Shown: piece by piece, positions 35,801 through 45,102 of the stretch
How positions within the stretch are numbered: position 1 is the stretch's first letter
Layout of the letters: each line of letters starts with the position of its first letter
DNA from: Oleispira sp963933055
GTDB taxonomy: Bacteria; Pseudomonadota; Gammaproteobacteria; Pseudomonadales; Oceanobacteraceae
Length of the DNA: 64,000 nt
Reading direction: 5' to 3'
Assembly (NCBI GenBank): GCA_963933055.1
Contig: CAWVSY010000014.1
Span: forward strand, 4,915 to 68,914
Notes under the pieces: generated by a model
What the model was told of the DNA's origin: nothing
Database searches by the model: none
What the model saw: only the letters and a program-made list of their open reading frames with translations
Program-made: the position numbers and the translations under genes

Positions 35801-36662
35801 TTATGGCAAGGTCTATACCCGCTTTTGGCTAAAGCAAAACGTTTTGTCCTGGAGTGACTCTGCGAAGTTGCTAGGACTGTATTTGCTTACATGCCCACAT
35901 TGTAATTTGCTTGGCTGCTTTCGACTGCCGATTGGTTACGTTGCTTCTGACTTGAACTGGGATGAGCAACAGGTTGCCAAGGCGTTAAGTGAGTTAGAAC
36001 AAGATCAGTTCCTGATTCGTTGCGAGGAATCCGGTTGGACTTTGATTCGAAGCTTTCTGAAGCACAACCCAATCGAAAACCCAAACCAAGGTAAGGCAGC
36101 CTTTCGGTTGCTTAAAGATGTACCTGCCGACTTCGTTGGTATGGCATCGCTTTTGAAATCTCTTGCCGCTTTTCAAGCTCGGCTACCAGAAGAATTTTCA
36201 TCATTGTTTATGCCTGATGGCAACCCGGTAAGGGACTCTCAACGGTCGGATGACTCTGAGAGAAGCAATAAACCAACAGTTAAAACTGTTGACCACATAC
36301 AGTTTGAAGACTTCTGGGATGTACAAATACGCAAAGAAAAAAAAGCGAAAGCCAAAGAAGAATGGCTACGCATGGGCCTCAATGAAGACCATGAACTCGC
36401 CTTGGAAGTGCTAACACGCTGGAAAGAGCAACGAGACAACCGATTGCAGTATCAAGATCGGACTAAGACCCCTATGCCACATAACTGGCTTTTAAACCGG
36501 CAATGGGAAGACGAGTACGTTCGCATTGATGAAGTACAGCAATCATCGACGAGCCTAAAGGGCAGCAATCACCAATTGAATATTGAAGAAAGCAATCGTC
36601 GCATCGCTGAAAGCTGGGCCGGACCAGGTATTCGGGAGGTTCGTTCAAGTGCAGGAGGTTGA
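35793..36662 (+). CDS. Replication-protein-like winged-helix protein of the ICE core
   Basis: A 289-residue ICE protein. The N-terminal 115 residues (KVYTRFWLKQNVLSWSDSAK followed by LNWDEQQVAKALSELEQDQF) resemble the winged-helix part of phage replication initiators of the O type. The C-terminal part is charged and ends with a tryptophan-rich MPHNWLLNRQWEDEYV segment, often seen in such initiators. Role in the ICE is inferred, not shown. It carries an operator-like palindrome inside its coding sequence (36274-36291). Confidence 0.6.
   Translation: MRDYGKVYTRFWLKQNVLSWSDSAKLLGLYLLTCPHCNLLGCFRLPIGYVASDLNWDEQQVAKALSELEQDQFLIRCEESGWTLIRSFLKHNPIENPNQGKAAFRLLKDVPADFVGMASLLKSLAAFQARLPEEFSSLFMPDGNPVRDSQRSDDSERSNKPTVKTVDHIQFEDFWDVQIRKEKKAKAKEEWLRMGLNEDHELALEVLTRWKEQRDNRLQYQDRTKTPMPHNWLLNRQWEDEYVRIDEVQQSSTSLKGSNHQLNIEESNRRIAESWAGPGIREVRSSAGG
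36274..36291. promoter_or_regulatory. Intragenic SetR-operator-like palindrome
   Basis: CAACAGTTAAAACTGTTG: two perfect 8-base arms around a central AA. It matches the four setR-croS sites in arm sequence and spacing, but lies in the middle of a coding region about 800 bp downstream. It may be a fifth, distal operator. Confidence 0.55.
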
Positions 36663-37311
36663 TAAACGCGAGTTTGCTGAAGTTTGGGGAGCAGCTTGGG
36701 CCATGTATGGCAAAAGCGTATCACCGCAATTGCTATCCATCGCATTTGAAGCCCTTCGTGCTTATAGCATTGAAGAAGTGCGAATCGGTCTGACTCGGCA
36801 TATTCAATCACCGGATACTGGGCAATTTTTTCCAAAGCCCGCTGACGTCATCAAGCATATCGATGGCAACTCGGGTTCAAGAGCCATGGTTGCTTGGAAC
36901 AAAGTTGACAAGGCTGTTCGTCAGGTTGGCGCTTGGACATCCGTGATGTTTGACGATGCGCTTATCCACCGCGTGATTTCGGACATGGGGGGATGGGTTG
37001 AACTCTGCAAAGTTGATGACAGGGAATACCCCTTTAAGCAAAAAGAGTTTTTAACACGCTACCAGGCTTACTTGCTGCGGGACGAAGTGGGTGAATACCC
37101 AAGGCTATTACAGGGTATTGCAGACCATCAGAACCAGCAAAAAGGATTTGATATGCAAGCGCCTGTTGCCGTGGGTGACTGGTCAAAAGCGGCACAAGTT
37201 TACACGAGAGGCATCGCCAATTTTAGCGCAGTGCCTTTGAAAAGAATAAGCCCGAAAGCCATTCAGGCGCTTCTCGGAAATCAATTAGAGGACAAAAATG
37301 AAAACGATTAA
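36649..37311 (+). CDS. DUF6475-like ICE/phage accessory protein
   Basis: About 221 residues from the GTG at 36649, which has GGGAGGT 8 bases upstream; an in-frame start at 36583 would overlap the previous gene by 80 bp and has no such site. The sequence (EFAEVWGAAWAMYGKSVSP, followed by FPKPADVIKHI) resembles phage proteins found beside O-type initiators, possibly helicase loaders. No catalytic motif seen. Its end overlaps the transglycosylase start. Confidence 0.6.
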   Translation: MQEVDKREFAEVWGAAWAMYGKSVSPQLLSIAFEALRAYSIEEVRIGLTRHIQSPDTGQFFPKPADVIKHIDGNSGSRAMVAWNKVDKAVRQVGAWTSVMFDDALIHRVISDMGGWVELCKVDDREYPFKQKEFLTRYQAYLLRDEVGEYPRLLQGIADHQNQQKGFDMQAPVAVGDWSKAAQVYTRGIANFSAVPLKRISPKAIQALLGNQLEDKNEND

Positions 37312-37846
37312 AGCAAAAACCGTTGCCCTAGTGATAGCCATGTCCGCAAGCACTTCAGTCTATGCGTTTCCGGGCTATCAGTGGGAAAAAGCAGCACAAA
37401 GTGTTGGTATTGATCCAGTCATGCTCTACGCCGTTGCCTTGGCTGAGTCAGCCTCACATCGAGGTCTTAACATGACCAGTCCATGGCCATACGCAATTCG
37501 CAATGGTTCAAACGCAACCTACGCCAAATCTAAGACAGAAGCGGAGCAACTGTTAAACCAGGCACTTCAAGAGAGTGAAAAATACCAGCTCGATATTGGC
37601 CTTATGCAAATCAATTTGCATTGGCATGGGCATCGAGTGAGCTCAGCAGCTGAACTGCTAGACCCCATCACCAACCTTACTGTCGGCTCCAGTATTTTGG
37701 CCGAAGCAATCAAGTCTTCACCAAACGATTTAGAGCTTGGCATAGGCCGCTATCACAGTTGGAACGAAGAGCGTGCACGCTGGTATGGGCAAAGAGTGCT
37801 TTCTATCTATCGCAATATTTTACATGAACTGGAGGTCCGTCAATGA
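37298..37846 (+). CDS. Conjugation-associated lytic transglycosylase
   Basis: A 182-residue secreted SLT-fold muramidase. It has a signal peptide (first about 23 residues, VYA-FPG), a catalytic glutamate at residue 50 (ALAESA), DIGLMQINLHWH and a C-terminal GIGRYHSWN. Such enzymes open peptidoglycan for the conjugation channel. Its start overlaps the previous gene and its stop overlaps setD by four bases. Confidence 0.88.
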   Translation: MKTIKAKTVALVIAMSASTSVYAFPGYQWEKAAQSVGIDPVMLYAVALAESASHRGLNMTSPWPYAIRNGSNATYAKSKTEAEQLLNQALQESEKYQLDIGLMQINLHWHGHRVSSAAELLDPITNLTVGSSILAEAIKSSPNDLELGIGRYHSWNEERARWYGQRVLSIYRNILHELEVRQ

Positions 37847-38142
37847 CAACCAATCAACAAGACTTCTATCAATTAAATTTGGCGTACCTACACGCAGCAC
37901 GTGAATTGGCGCGCATTGATCCGCAAGAGGCGGTCTTGCGCTTTGGACTTACACGCGACGTGGTGGATGCACTTATTAATGCCGGTGTTGACGACCTGCA
38001 ACGAGTGGCGACCTCATCATTCATGCTGTTTCAACCAAGGGGTAACCAAAGCCAACTGATTGAGATGGTGAAGAGCAAAGGTACAGGTATCCCAAGAATC
38101 GCTTATTTATTATCAACCCTAAACAACAAGGGGGATGCATGA
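37843..38142 (+). CDS. setD: Transfer activator subunit SetD (FlhD-like)
   Basis: A 99-residue FlhD-like protein; with SetC it forms the activator that turns on ICE excision and transfer promoters. The N-terminal YQLNLAYLHAARELARIDPQEAV aligns with the FlhD helix region and the middle with its HTH-like part. ATGA overlaps join it to the transglycosylase before it and to setC after it. Confidence 0.9.
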   Translation: MTTNQQDFYQLNLAYLHAARELARIDPQEAVLRFGLTRDVVDALINAGVDDLQRVATSSFMLFQPRGNQSQLIEMVKSKGTGIPRIAYLLSTLNNKGDA

Positions 38143-38672
38143 TTGATAACCTGTCCAAAAGTGAGCTGTTTACCCGAGCCTCGCTGCTTATTAAGTACGG
38201 ATTTCGAACGACCATTATCGCGCTCGATACAGGTTTGCCAATCCACATTATCAGAAGGCTGCACAAAGAAGTGACTGGCAAGTCACCTTGTCCTGGTCAA
38301 TTGCCAGAATCTGATGCCATCGTTAAAAGCAGAAGAGCCCTAGTTGAAGGCTCCCTGCTGATGGCGCTTTATGTCAATATTGGTGGTGATAATGTCTACA
38401 AGAAATTAAATATCGATGCTTTGATGAAGGCTTACGATGCGTACTTGGTTGCAAGAGAAGAGGCAGATCTTCCAGCTGAGATCCCCTGGAAAAAACTGAC
38501 CATCAATGAAGGTTGGGTTCTAGCTCGTGATTTAAGATCACAGCTTGCATCCTTACACCGGTGTCGATGCGGCAGTCTGTATTTGACGGTATCTCAACAG
38601 CGCATTCAGCTTAAATGTCCTGTGTGTGAGATTATGGCCGAGCAAACCACTAGAGCACTTTTTGAGAACTAA
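38139..38672 (+). CDS. setC: Transfer activator subunit SetC (FlhC-like)
   Basis: A 177-residue FlhC-like activator. It ends in a zinc-binding segment with Cys142, Cys144, Cys160 and Cys163, like FlhC. The FlhC-type CPGQLPESDAIVKSRRALVEGSLL stretch is visible in the middle. Together with SetD it is required for expression of int and tra genes in SXT. Overlaps the setD stop (ATGA). Confidence 0.9.
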   Translation: MIDNLSKSELFTRASLLIKYGFRTTIIALDTGLPIHIIRRLHKEVTGKSPCPGQLPESDAIVKSRRALVEGSLLMALYVNIGGDNVYKKLNIDALMKAYDAYLVAREEADLPAEIPWKKLTINEGWVLARDLRSQLASLHRCRCGSLYLTVSQQRIQLKCPVCEIMAEQTTRALFEN

Positions 38673-38694
38673 CATGCTGATGCATGATTTGATT

Positions 38695-38711
38695 GTGCAC
38701 CGCCCGTGCAC
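38695..38711. repeat. GTGCAC inverted repeat upstream of the eex-like gene
   Basis: GTGCAC-CGCCC-GTGCAC, two copies of a self-complementary hexamer around a 5-base spacer, 19 bases before the proposed ATG. It could be an operator or an mRNA hairpin. Confidence 0.4.
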
Positions 38712-38729
38712 TTTGAGAGTACTAAGAAG

Positions 38730-39161
38730 ATGACAAACTTACTTAAATCTTTACCAGCACGCTGCTGGTTTATATCACTGGGGCTTTTTCTGGCGACTTT
38801 GGCTTCGGCTCATTTTTTTCCATCAGAAATATTAACGGCATCTGCCAAGTTAGCGGCTTTGCCATTTCTGTTCTGCACCGTCGTTTTTTTCAGCTACTTG
38901 GGATTCAAAGCGACCTGTAATCCCATCGGACTTATAGCCATCATCACTATGCTTGTAGCAATCGCATATTGGCAAGCGAGTTGGACAATTGTTGGTTTGG
39001 GACTCTTCTTCTTAGCTATTTGTACTGGAATTAGATTCTTGAGCAGCCAAGTTAAAGATTCGGGTAGAACTTTGAGCATTGAAGAAAAATGGTATTGGTA
39101 TAAGCTCCATTCGTTTTTTGATGGCTTTTATCCTAGGTATCCCAAAAAGCCAAAAAAATAG
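38730..39161 (+). CDS. eex: Probable entry-exclusion inner-membrane protein (Eex-like)
   Basis: A 143-residue protein from the ATG at 38730 (GTG at 38706 is an alternative) with four hydrophobic helices (about 9-27, 40-60, 66-85, 87-105) and a basic C-terminal tail YPRYPKKPKK. Size, topology and location between setC and traG match SXT Eex, which blocks redundant entry through contact with TraG of the donor. Sequence group (S or R type) cannot be told by eye. Confidence 0.65.
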   Translation: MTNLLKSLPARCWFISLGLFLATLASAHFFPSEILTASAKLAALPFLFCTVVFFSYLGFKATCNPIGLIAIITMLVAIAYWQASWTIVGLGLFFLAICTGIRFLSSQVKDSGRTLSIEEKWYWYKLHSFFDGFYPRYPKKPKK

Positions 39162-39183
39162 CCAGCCCACCACAAGCTGGCTA
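39159..39183. terminator. Bidirectional terminator between eex and traG
   Basis: TAGCCAGC and GCTGGCTA form a perfect 8-bp stem with a 9-base loop. Seven A precede it (a T-run for the minus strand, after traG) and TTTTT follows a few bases later on the plus strand. The eex stop codon is inside the stem. Confidence 0.82.
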
Positions 39184-39193
39184 CCTTCTGTTT

Positions 39194-42100
39194 TTAGTTC
39201 CTTCCTGATGCCTGGTTATAGGCCCTAATATCGATCAAGTTGTTCTGAGCATAATCTCCCGCAAGGGATGCATTTGAGATCACTGCAATCTGCTTATCCA
39301 CAAATGCTTTATCTTCTTCGGACACACTGTCGGGGATGTAAGAGCCACTCTCATCCTTTTGACGATACTCATTTAGTATTTGTTCCCTTAAGCCAAGCAT
39401 TTCAGGCGACCAACTCGATGAGTCTTCAGAGTTGAAAACGCGCCCCGCCAAACCTTCATTGAAAGCTTGAGCGAACACTTGACTTTGAATCGGGGTCAAT
39501 CCCATTCTCTGCCCTTCGCTGTATGCTTCCTGTTTAAAATCATCGGCATACTGTTCTAAGAACTCACCATATCGATTGTTAACTGCCGCACCGAATGCCC
39601 CAGCCAACATGGCTTCAGACTTAGTGCCCCAGTTTACTTCGGAGGCATACTGCGAACTCGATCCACTGTATGCATCATTAAACGCCGTCAATGGATTTTC
39701 CAAAGAGGTTCCGGCATCAACGGCGGCTTTTAAGCCATCCCAGGTTGATTTGCTGGCCACCGTTGCATTGTGCAAGAAACCTCTTGAGCCAGGATCTTCA
39801 AGCGCTTGTTCTTTGTAACTCTCATAGTCTTCGCCAAAGTGATTCAAGGTATGCAGTGCTGCATCAGTATGCTTGCCACTGAAATCACCAATAGCACTGG
39901 CGCTGTTGAAGAACATTTCAGCACCAGAGACTCCGCTATCATCAGCCATAATGCGAGATCGCCACTGAGATCCAGCTTCACTGTTTAGTCCAGATTGATA
40001 GGTACTTGTGTCAGAAGCTACGGCCTGCTGGGCTTGCTGCTGATGCGCATTCAACTGTCCATCTATACCAGACAGATTGGTTTGGTAAGCCGATTGAGCT
40101 GCGTTGAACTGAGTTTGAACTGTTGCTGCATCCTCGTAGCCGCCCAATACACCCGATTCAACTTGGCTTTGAGTACCACCAAAAGTAGGTGCAGTTGATG
40201 ACATGCCTTCATTTGAGCGCGGCTGAATTGATCGTAAATCGGCTCCGGTAGCCATGGCCATAACAGTCATTGCAGCTTGATAATCATTGTCTCGTTCAGC
40301 GGGCGTTGAGGAGTTGCTATAGGTTAAAGACTCCATAGCTGCGGCTACATACGCCTGATTATCATCAGGTAGCAAGCGCTGATACATTGGAAGGTTTTCA
40401 CGTAAACGGTTACCTGCTTCAACATGCTGGTTCATATAGCGACCTAAATAATCCATGACTTCAGGATTGTCCGCTGCTAATCGGGTTAACGTCGCACCAT
40501 CAGTATTTCTTTGTCCTGATAGACTGTAGCTGGCCTGATCAAGCTCACTAAAGCGATTTGATGCCGTGACAACGTCTTGAGCTGAACTCTGAAGTGACTG
40601 ATAGTCTTGGTTAGACAAGGACATCTCAACGCCAGAACGTCTTGAGTCTGAAAGGTCCTTAACCATTGCATCGCGATACTCAGCACGTCGTGAATCACTC
40701 GATGCCAAGCTTTGCATCTCCCCAGTGAGCGTATTTGCGGTCGTAGATCGAGAACTGCCTTCTGACGACTCAACTTGGCCACTAAAGTTACCACCTAAAT
40801 CCAGCCCTGCTCGTACCCTTGATAGTTTTGGTACACGAGATGAGTCTGGCTTATCGACTCCTGGCAAGTTGCCCTGTGGAGAATCATTGCCGCCAGTACC
40901 AAGAAGCCTTCCAAGAAAGCCCTTATCAGCAACTTCTTTCTCACCGGGATTAGTAATAGTTCCATCGCCACCGACCCTTAGGCCTCCCGATAGCACGCCC
41001 GATACCAAGCCACGTACAGCATCTTTTTTATCGTCTCCAAAACCATACCGAGTTTGCAGGTCATCAGTAACCTGATTAACAACGGCGCTAGATGCGGAGT
41101 TAGATGAGCCGATCTGACGTCCAACCGAAGACAGGTTGTCGTAACTTAGCTTTTCACCAAAAGTTCGACTCATAGTATTCCCAACCTGACGACTAAAGGC
41201 TTGGGTTGCTTGAGTCATGGATTCTTTTGCAGAGCCAACCATTGAACCCACTGCGTTTCCTACAGAGAAACTGCTTAGTAGGTTTGACGCGCCGGTCATA
41301 GCAGAACCAGTGAGGGCTGAATTTTGGAACATTGACTGTGATTGCATTACCGGGGCATTTTTCGCGACATCTGGACTTGTCATCTTTTCATCAATGGCAT
41401 CACCGTTTTGAAGACGTCCAGCCAAGTGGGTAGCGGTTATTGCTGAGCCATAAACGAGCATGAGCGAAATCGCCGGAACACTCGACGCCAACATGCCGCC
41501 AGTCGCTATCCAGGTTTGCAGCACTGAATCCATCTGCATCATCCCGGCAAAAGATGGCACTTCTGTACCTGCAAAGGCATCAAGAGCCGACATTTTCCCT
41601 GCAACGGTTAAATGAATATACAGGTTAATGATGGCCATGACAGGCATCCAAAGTTGAATCCAAAGCAGGATTAACAAGTACTTCCCAGCCATTCGCATCC
41701 CGATTTGGCCAAGGGCTATCACAAAGGCCATCAAAGGGGTGATGGCGTAAATGAAACCCTCAAAAAACGTCATCATCGGACGAACGATACTTTGGAACAG
41801 GGTCTGCTCCGCCGCCCATTGTGTATTGCGCTGTTCAATCGCTTGGTTAACCATAACGGCTGCGGTGAAAGCTTGATCATCCATATACTTGCCCGTCACG
41901 CTTTGCTCATAAATAGGCAAAAGCACCGACGCGGTCATGTACTCTTGGGTGTTAACCGAGGCCAAACCAAGATTATTCAGTGCATTTCGGATCACGTCAT
42001 CAGTATCAGTGGCTGACGAAGTTCCCAATGAGGCTGACAGAACCTGTTTAAGCCTTGGAATGAAGGTTGATTCTGTCATGAGTTTCAGTTGGCTATAGGC

Positions 42101-42763
42101 ATCGGTGCAGTCCAAATCGCTACTGCTACCACTGAGCATGATGCGCGTGCCATAAATGCGCGAATCAAACCTAATCGCAGTCATCGGGTTAGGATCACTC
42201 AGCACCTGATCGAGGTTCTTTTGGCCAATGTCGATACCAATCAAGGTGCACTCTTTAATGTAGTTAAACCAAGATTGCTCGATATCCGAGCCGCCGACAC
42301 GATTTGCATCACCCAACCCAGAGCGATCCATCACCTGTTTTCTCACTTTAATCAGTGTCTGTAAACTGGATGCAAAGCCGTATTCCGTCATGGCGGGAGT
42401 TGAGAACGCCGTTTCAAACAATCGCGTGATTTGAAATCCAACAGTCGAAATTGTACTGCCTGCGGCAGCAACACCGATGGGCACATTATCAACCACTCGA
42501 ACTTGTCCCGTGTACGCATCCTCAATGCTCACACGGGCACTGGGTCCAAACATGGTTGCAAAGACTATCCATGAGACTAAAACGTGCTGAAAGTTAATCC
42601 CTCGACCACCTTGCATTAAGGCCTGAACAGAGACCATCAATACCCCAATGAGCAAGCCAATGCGAACCATTGAAGTAAAGTCGCCTGTACCAGTAATCAT
42701 CGCGACAGCGTTCAAGACCTGCTCTAAAAATGCCGAATCCCCGATGGAATAGATCTCCCACAT
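39194..42763 (-). CDS. traG: Conjugal transfer mating-pair stabilisation protein TraG
   Basis: A 1189-residue F-type TraG. It has N-terminal membrane helices (about 33-75) and a second hydrophobic block (about 335-450), then a long hydrophilic Ser/Gln-rich region. In SXT the C-terminal part of TraG is the target of Eex in recipients. It is the last gene of traF-traH-traG, 3 bp after traH, and followed by a terminator. Confidence 0.93.
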   Translation of the reverse strand: MWEIYSIGDSAFLEQVLNAVAMITGTGDFTSMVRIGLLIGVLMVSVQALMQGGRGINFQHVLVSWIVFATMFGPSARVSIEDAYTGQVRVVDNVPIGVAAAGSTISTVGFQITRLFETAFSTPAMTEYGFASSLQTLIKVRKQVMDRSGLGDANRVGGSDIEQSWFNYIKECTLIGIDIGQKNLDQVLSDPNPMTAIRFDSRIYGTRIMLSGSSSDLDCTDAYSQLKLMTESTFIPRLKQVLSASLGTSSATDTDDVIRNALNNLGLASVNTQEYMTASVLLPIYEQSVTGKYMDDQAFTAAVMVNQAIEQRNTQWAAEQTLFQSIVRPMMTFFEGFIYAITPLMAFVIALGQIGMRMAGKYLLILLWIQLWMPVMAIINLYIHLTVAGKMSALDAFAGTEVPSFAGMMQMDSVLQTWIATGGMLASSVPAISLMLVYGSAITATHLAGRLQNGDAIDEKMTSPDVAKNAPVMQSQSMFQNSALTGSAMTGASNLLSSFSVGNAVGSMVGSAKESMTQATQAFSRQVGNTMSRTFGEKLSYDNLSSVGRQIGSSNSASSAVVNQVTDDLQTRYGFGDDKKDAVRGLVSGVLSGGLRVGGDGTITNPGEKEVADKGFLGRLLGTGGNDSPQGNLPGVDKPDSSRVPKLSRVRAGLDLGGNFSGQVESSEGSSRSTTANTLTGEMQSLASSDSRRAEYRDAMVKDLSDSRRSGVEMSLSNQDYQSLQSSAQDVVTASNRFSELDQASYSLSGQRNTDGATLTRLAADNPEVMDYLGRYMNQHVEAGNRLRENLPMYQRLLPDDNQAYVAAAMESLTYSNSSTPAERDNDYQAAMTVMAMATGADLRSIQPRSNEGMSSTAPTFGGTQSQVESGVLGGYEDAATVQTQFNAAQSAYQTNLSGIDGQLNAHQQQAQQAVASDTSTYQSGLNSEAGSQWRSRIMADDSGVSGAEMFFNSASAIGDFSGKHTDAALHTLNHFGEDYESYKEQALEDPGSRGFLHNATVASKSTWDGLKAAVDAGTSLENPLTAFNDAYSGSSSQYASEVNWGTKSEAMLAGAFGAAVNNRYGEFLEQYADDFKQEAYSEGQRMGLTPIQSQVFAQAFNEGLAGRVFNSEDSSSWSPEMLGLREQILNEYRQKDESGSYIPDSVSEEDKAFVDKQIAVISNASLAGDYAQNNLIDIRAYNQASGRN

Positions 42764-42766
42764 GAC

Positions 42767-44155
42767 CTATTCCCCCAGTGCCGTAGATTTAACGGTGTAA
42801 TAACGCTGCTTGCGAATGGTCTGAATCACCTGGTTAAAATGCGCCAGCAATTCTTGCTCTGAACCGTATCTTCGCTGTAACGCGGCGTATTCCTCATTGA
42901 TTTGGCGACGTGCACGTTCAAGGTCTTCCGTTAACAACTTCGCATAGGCATGATCTTCCACACCGGAGGTACTTCTAGCTGCATTGAGCATGTCTTCAAC
43001 CAATGCTCGGGCCATCTCAACAGCAATAAATGGCGCAGCTCTTGAAGCAAACGACCTAGCAGCCCCTTCATTTAATGCAGAAAGTGTTCGAATCATGCCG
43101 CCAATACTTGCAGGAGCCGAGGTCATAAAAGCCTTTTCGGTGGTGCTAGCTGCCCCAGTATTTCGAGCAAACTTAAATATAATGCCGTTACTAGAACCTG
43201 TACCAAGAAGTAAATTTTCGACCTGAGTTGATAACCCGGTTAGGGTCACGTTAGTGATTGTCGGATTTAGACAGCCGTCTTGTGTCACTGTGTCACATCG
43301 GTACATAGCGACGTTACCGCCATGAATTAGATGCTCAATAGTCACTTTATTGCCATTCAGTCTGGTCAGTTTTGGGGCTTTACCTTGACCATCAGCCGCA
43401 TTCGCTAAATCACCAACGATGATCGAGCCCGTCACGGACATAACCGCTTCAAGAAAACGGTCATCCCCCGATGCAAACCAGCTTGATGCCGAGTGACGTT
43501 TCAGTGCTCGCCAGACCAAGTTACCTTTAATCGTTTTGTTCACATCAGATGCCGCGACACTTGAAGCATTCTCGTAAGGGTTCTTACCATTGGACTCACT
43601 CCAACTGGTAAAAATGTCTCCAGCCCCTTTAAGTGAGCTCAACATGCTGGCCTCTGTTTGCCCCTTCTTACCAAAGGCGGCCAGGGTATCGTTCACGACT
43701 CCCTGAGCCATTTGACAGGAATTGCCAAAATACTCGTTCAACTGCTGGATTTTCTTTTGCAGTGTCTCCATGTGCTGGGAGCATTTCTCACACATAGCAC
43801 TGAGCGCCAATTGGAATGCGTATCCCTTGGCATTTGCCGCTACAGAGCGAAGTAATTGAACAAACTGATCTGCATTAACAAATGACAAACTTCCAGCGAA
43901 CATATCAATGCCGCCACAACCGGCTTGGAATGACGGAGGCACCATAGAGACGAGGTTCTCGTTCATGATCCTGTTACGAACAACAACACTTCCACCAGAT
44001 ATAACGCCACGCCGCTGACTCTCGAATACACCAGGCGCAGTGGTGTTGGTCATTGAACCAAACAACTGATTCATCTCCTGTTGCAAGCTTGCTTGGCTCA
44101 TAGATGAAAAACCAATCGCACAGGCGATTAGCGATACTTGGAATACTTTTTTCAT
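42767..44155 (-). CDS. traH: Conjugal transfer pilus assembly protein TraH
   Basis: A 462-residue F-type TraH with a signal peptide (first about 22 residues, SQA-SLQ), a conserved N-terminal domain including CGGIDMFAGSLSF, and paired cysteines AMCEKCSQHMETLQKKIQQLN followed by coiled coil. It is needed for pilus assembly in the periplasm/outer membrane. It lies 2 bp after traF. Confidence 0.94.
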   Translation of the reverse strand: MKKVFQVSLIACAIGFSSMSQASLQQEMNQLFGSMTNTTAPGVFESQRRGVISGGSVVVRNRIMNENLVSMVPPSFQAGCGGIDMFAGSLSFVNADQFVQLLRSVAANAKGYAFQLALSAMCEKCSQHMETLQKKIQQLNEYFGNSCQMAQGVVNDTLAAFGKKGQTEASMLSSLKGAGDIFTSWSESNGKNPYENASSVAASDVNKTIKGNLVWRALKRHSASSWFASGDDRFLEAVMSVTGSIIVGDLANAADGQGKAPKLTRLNGNKVTIEHLIHGGNVAMYRCDTVTQDGCLNPTITNVTLTGLSTQVENLLLGTGSSNGIIFKFARNTGAASTTEKAFMTSAPASIGGMIRTLSALNEGAARSFASRAAPFIAVEMARALVEDMLNAARSTSGVEDHAYAKLLTEDLERARRQINEEYAALQRRYGSEQELLAHFNQVIQTIRKQRYYTVKSTALGE

Positions 44156-44157
44156 CG

Positions 44158-45102
44158 TTATAACCCTCCTTGTGCACGCAGATAGCGAACAAGGAACTCA
44201 GGGTCCTGTAATATTTTTTCGTTAAGCTCTTGGGCTGACATCGCGAGTGAAACGCCGGGCTGAACAGGTCTGGTGGCATAGTAAGTTTGATCGTCAATCC
44301 AACCGGCTTGATGGGCTGCAAGAATGATTCGATTATTGAGCTCATCAAGGCTCATTGCGCCCTGGCCAATCGGAGTGATGACATTAGGCGGGTCTACTAA
44401 GAAGACCGCAGGAACAGTCGTAACGGACAACGATTGTGCTTGTCCTGAATCGACTTTGTAATTTGGAAATTCTCCACTTGGTAAAGGCAAGCCATCGACA
44501 GCAATAGCAAACACCTCGAAACCGTAGTTCAAAGCCATGGATTCGATGATAGGCGCTTGAGCATGGCAATAAGGGCAATCCGAACGATAGAAGAAGAACA
44601 AGCCAGCCCGTTTTGCTACTTCACCTAAAGCTACATCACGTTGAGCGCCAGCTTCTCGATCCATCCGATTGGCAGCATAGGTCGCCAAGGGTCTGCGACT
44701 GATTTCATCTAAAACAGGATCGCCCATGACCACCTGCTGACTAACATCAGCAAACTGTGAGCCCTTATCCATCATGACTCGCTGGAGATACAGATAGGCT
44801 CTGACATTCTCATTCGTCGGCTCATCAATCGCCTTGTCCATAAACGACTGCATGTGCTCACGAAACCAAGCTGCACTGAAAGGCTTTAGTTCGCTCTGAC
44901 TGGACTCCACGACACCAGATTCCGGCTTTGTAAGCTCATCAGGCTGTTCAGGCTCAGCTATAACCTGATACCAAAACCAGCCTTCCTGACCACGCTGATA
45001 GAATGGCCCATCATTAGCATGGGCGGGCAAGATGAATACAAAGAAAATAATGATTGGGATGGTCACCCATAGGATAAACCAAGGTAACAAAGGGGTTCTC
45101 AT
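44158..45102 (-). CDS. traF: Conjugal transfer pilus assembly protein TraF
   Basis: A 314-residue F-type TraF with a signal/anchor helix (about 8-28) and a C-terminal thioredoxin-like domain. Unlike F-plasmid TraF it keeps a CPYC active site (Cys176, Cys179), so it may act as a disulfide isomerase in pilus assembly. First gene of traF-traH-traG. The region upstream is the hotspot-3 boundary. Confidence 0.93.
   Translation of the reverse strand: MRTPLLPWFILWVTIPIIIFFVFILPAHANDGPFYQRGQEGWFWYQVIAEPEQPDELTKPESGVVESSQSELKPFSAAWFREHMQSFMDKAIDEPTNENVRAYLYLQRVMMDKGSQFADVSQQVVMGDPVLDEISRRPLATYAANRMDREAGAQRDVALGEVAKRAGLFFFYRSDCPYCHAQAPIIESMALNYGFEVFAIAVDGLPLPSGEFPNYKVDSGQAQSLSVTTVPAVFLVDPPNVITPIGQGAMSLDELNNRIILAAHQAGWIDDQTYYATRPVQPGVSLAMSAQELNEKILQDPEFLVRYLRAQGGL

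Noticed and set aside
36583..36648. Earlier start for the DUF6475-like gene
   Set aside because: It would overlap the previous gene by 80 bp without a ribosome binding site; the GTG at 36649 has GGGAGGT at good spacing.
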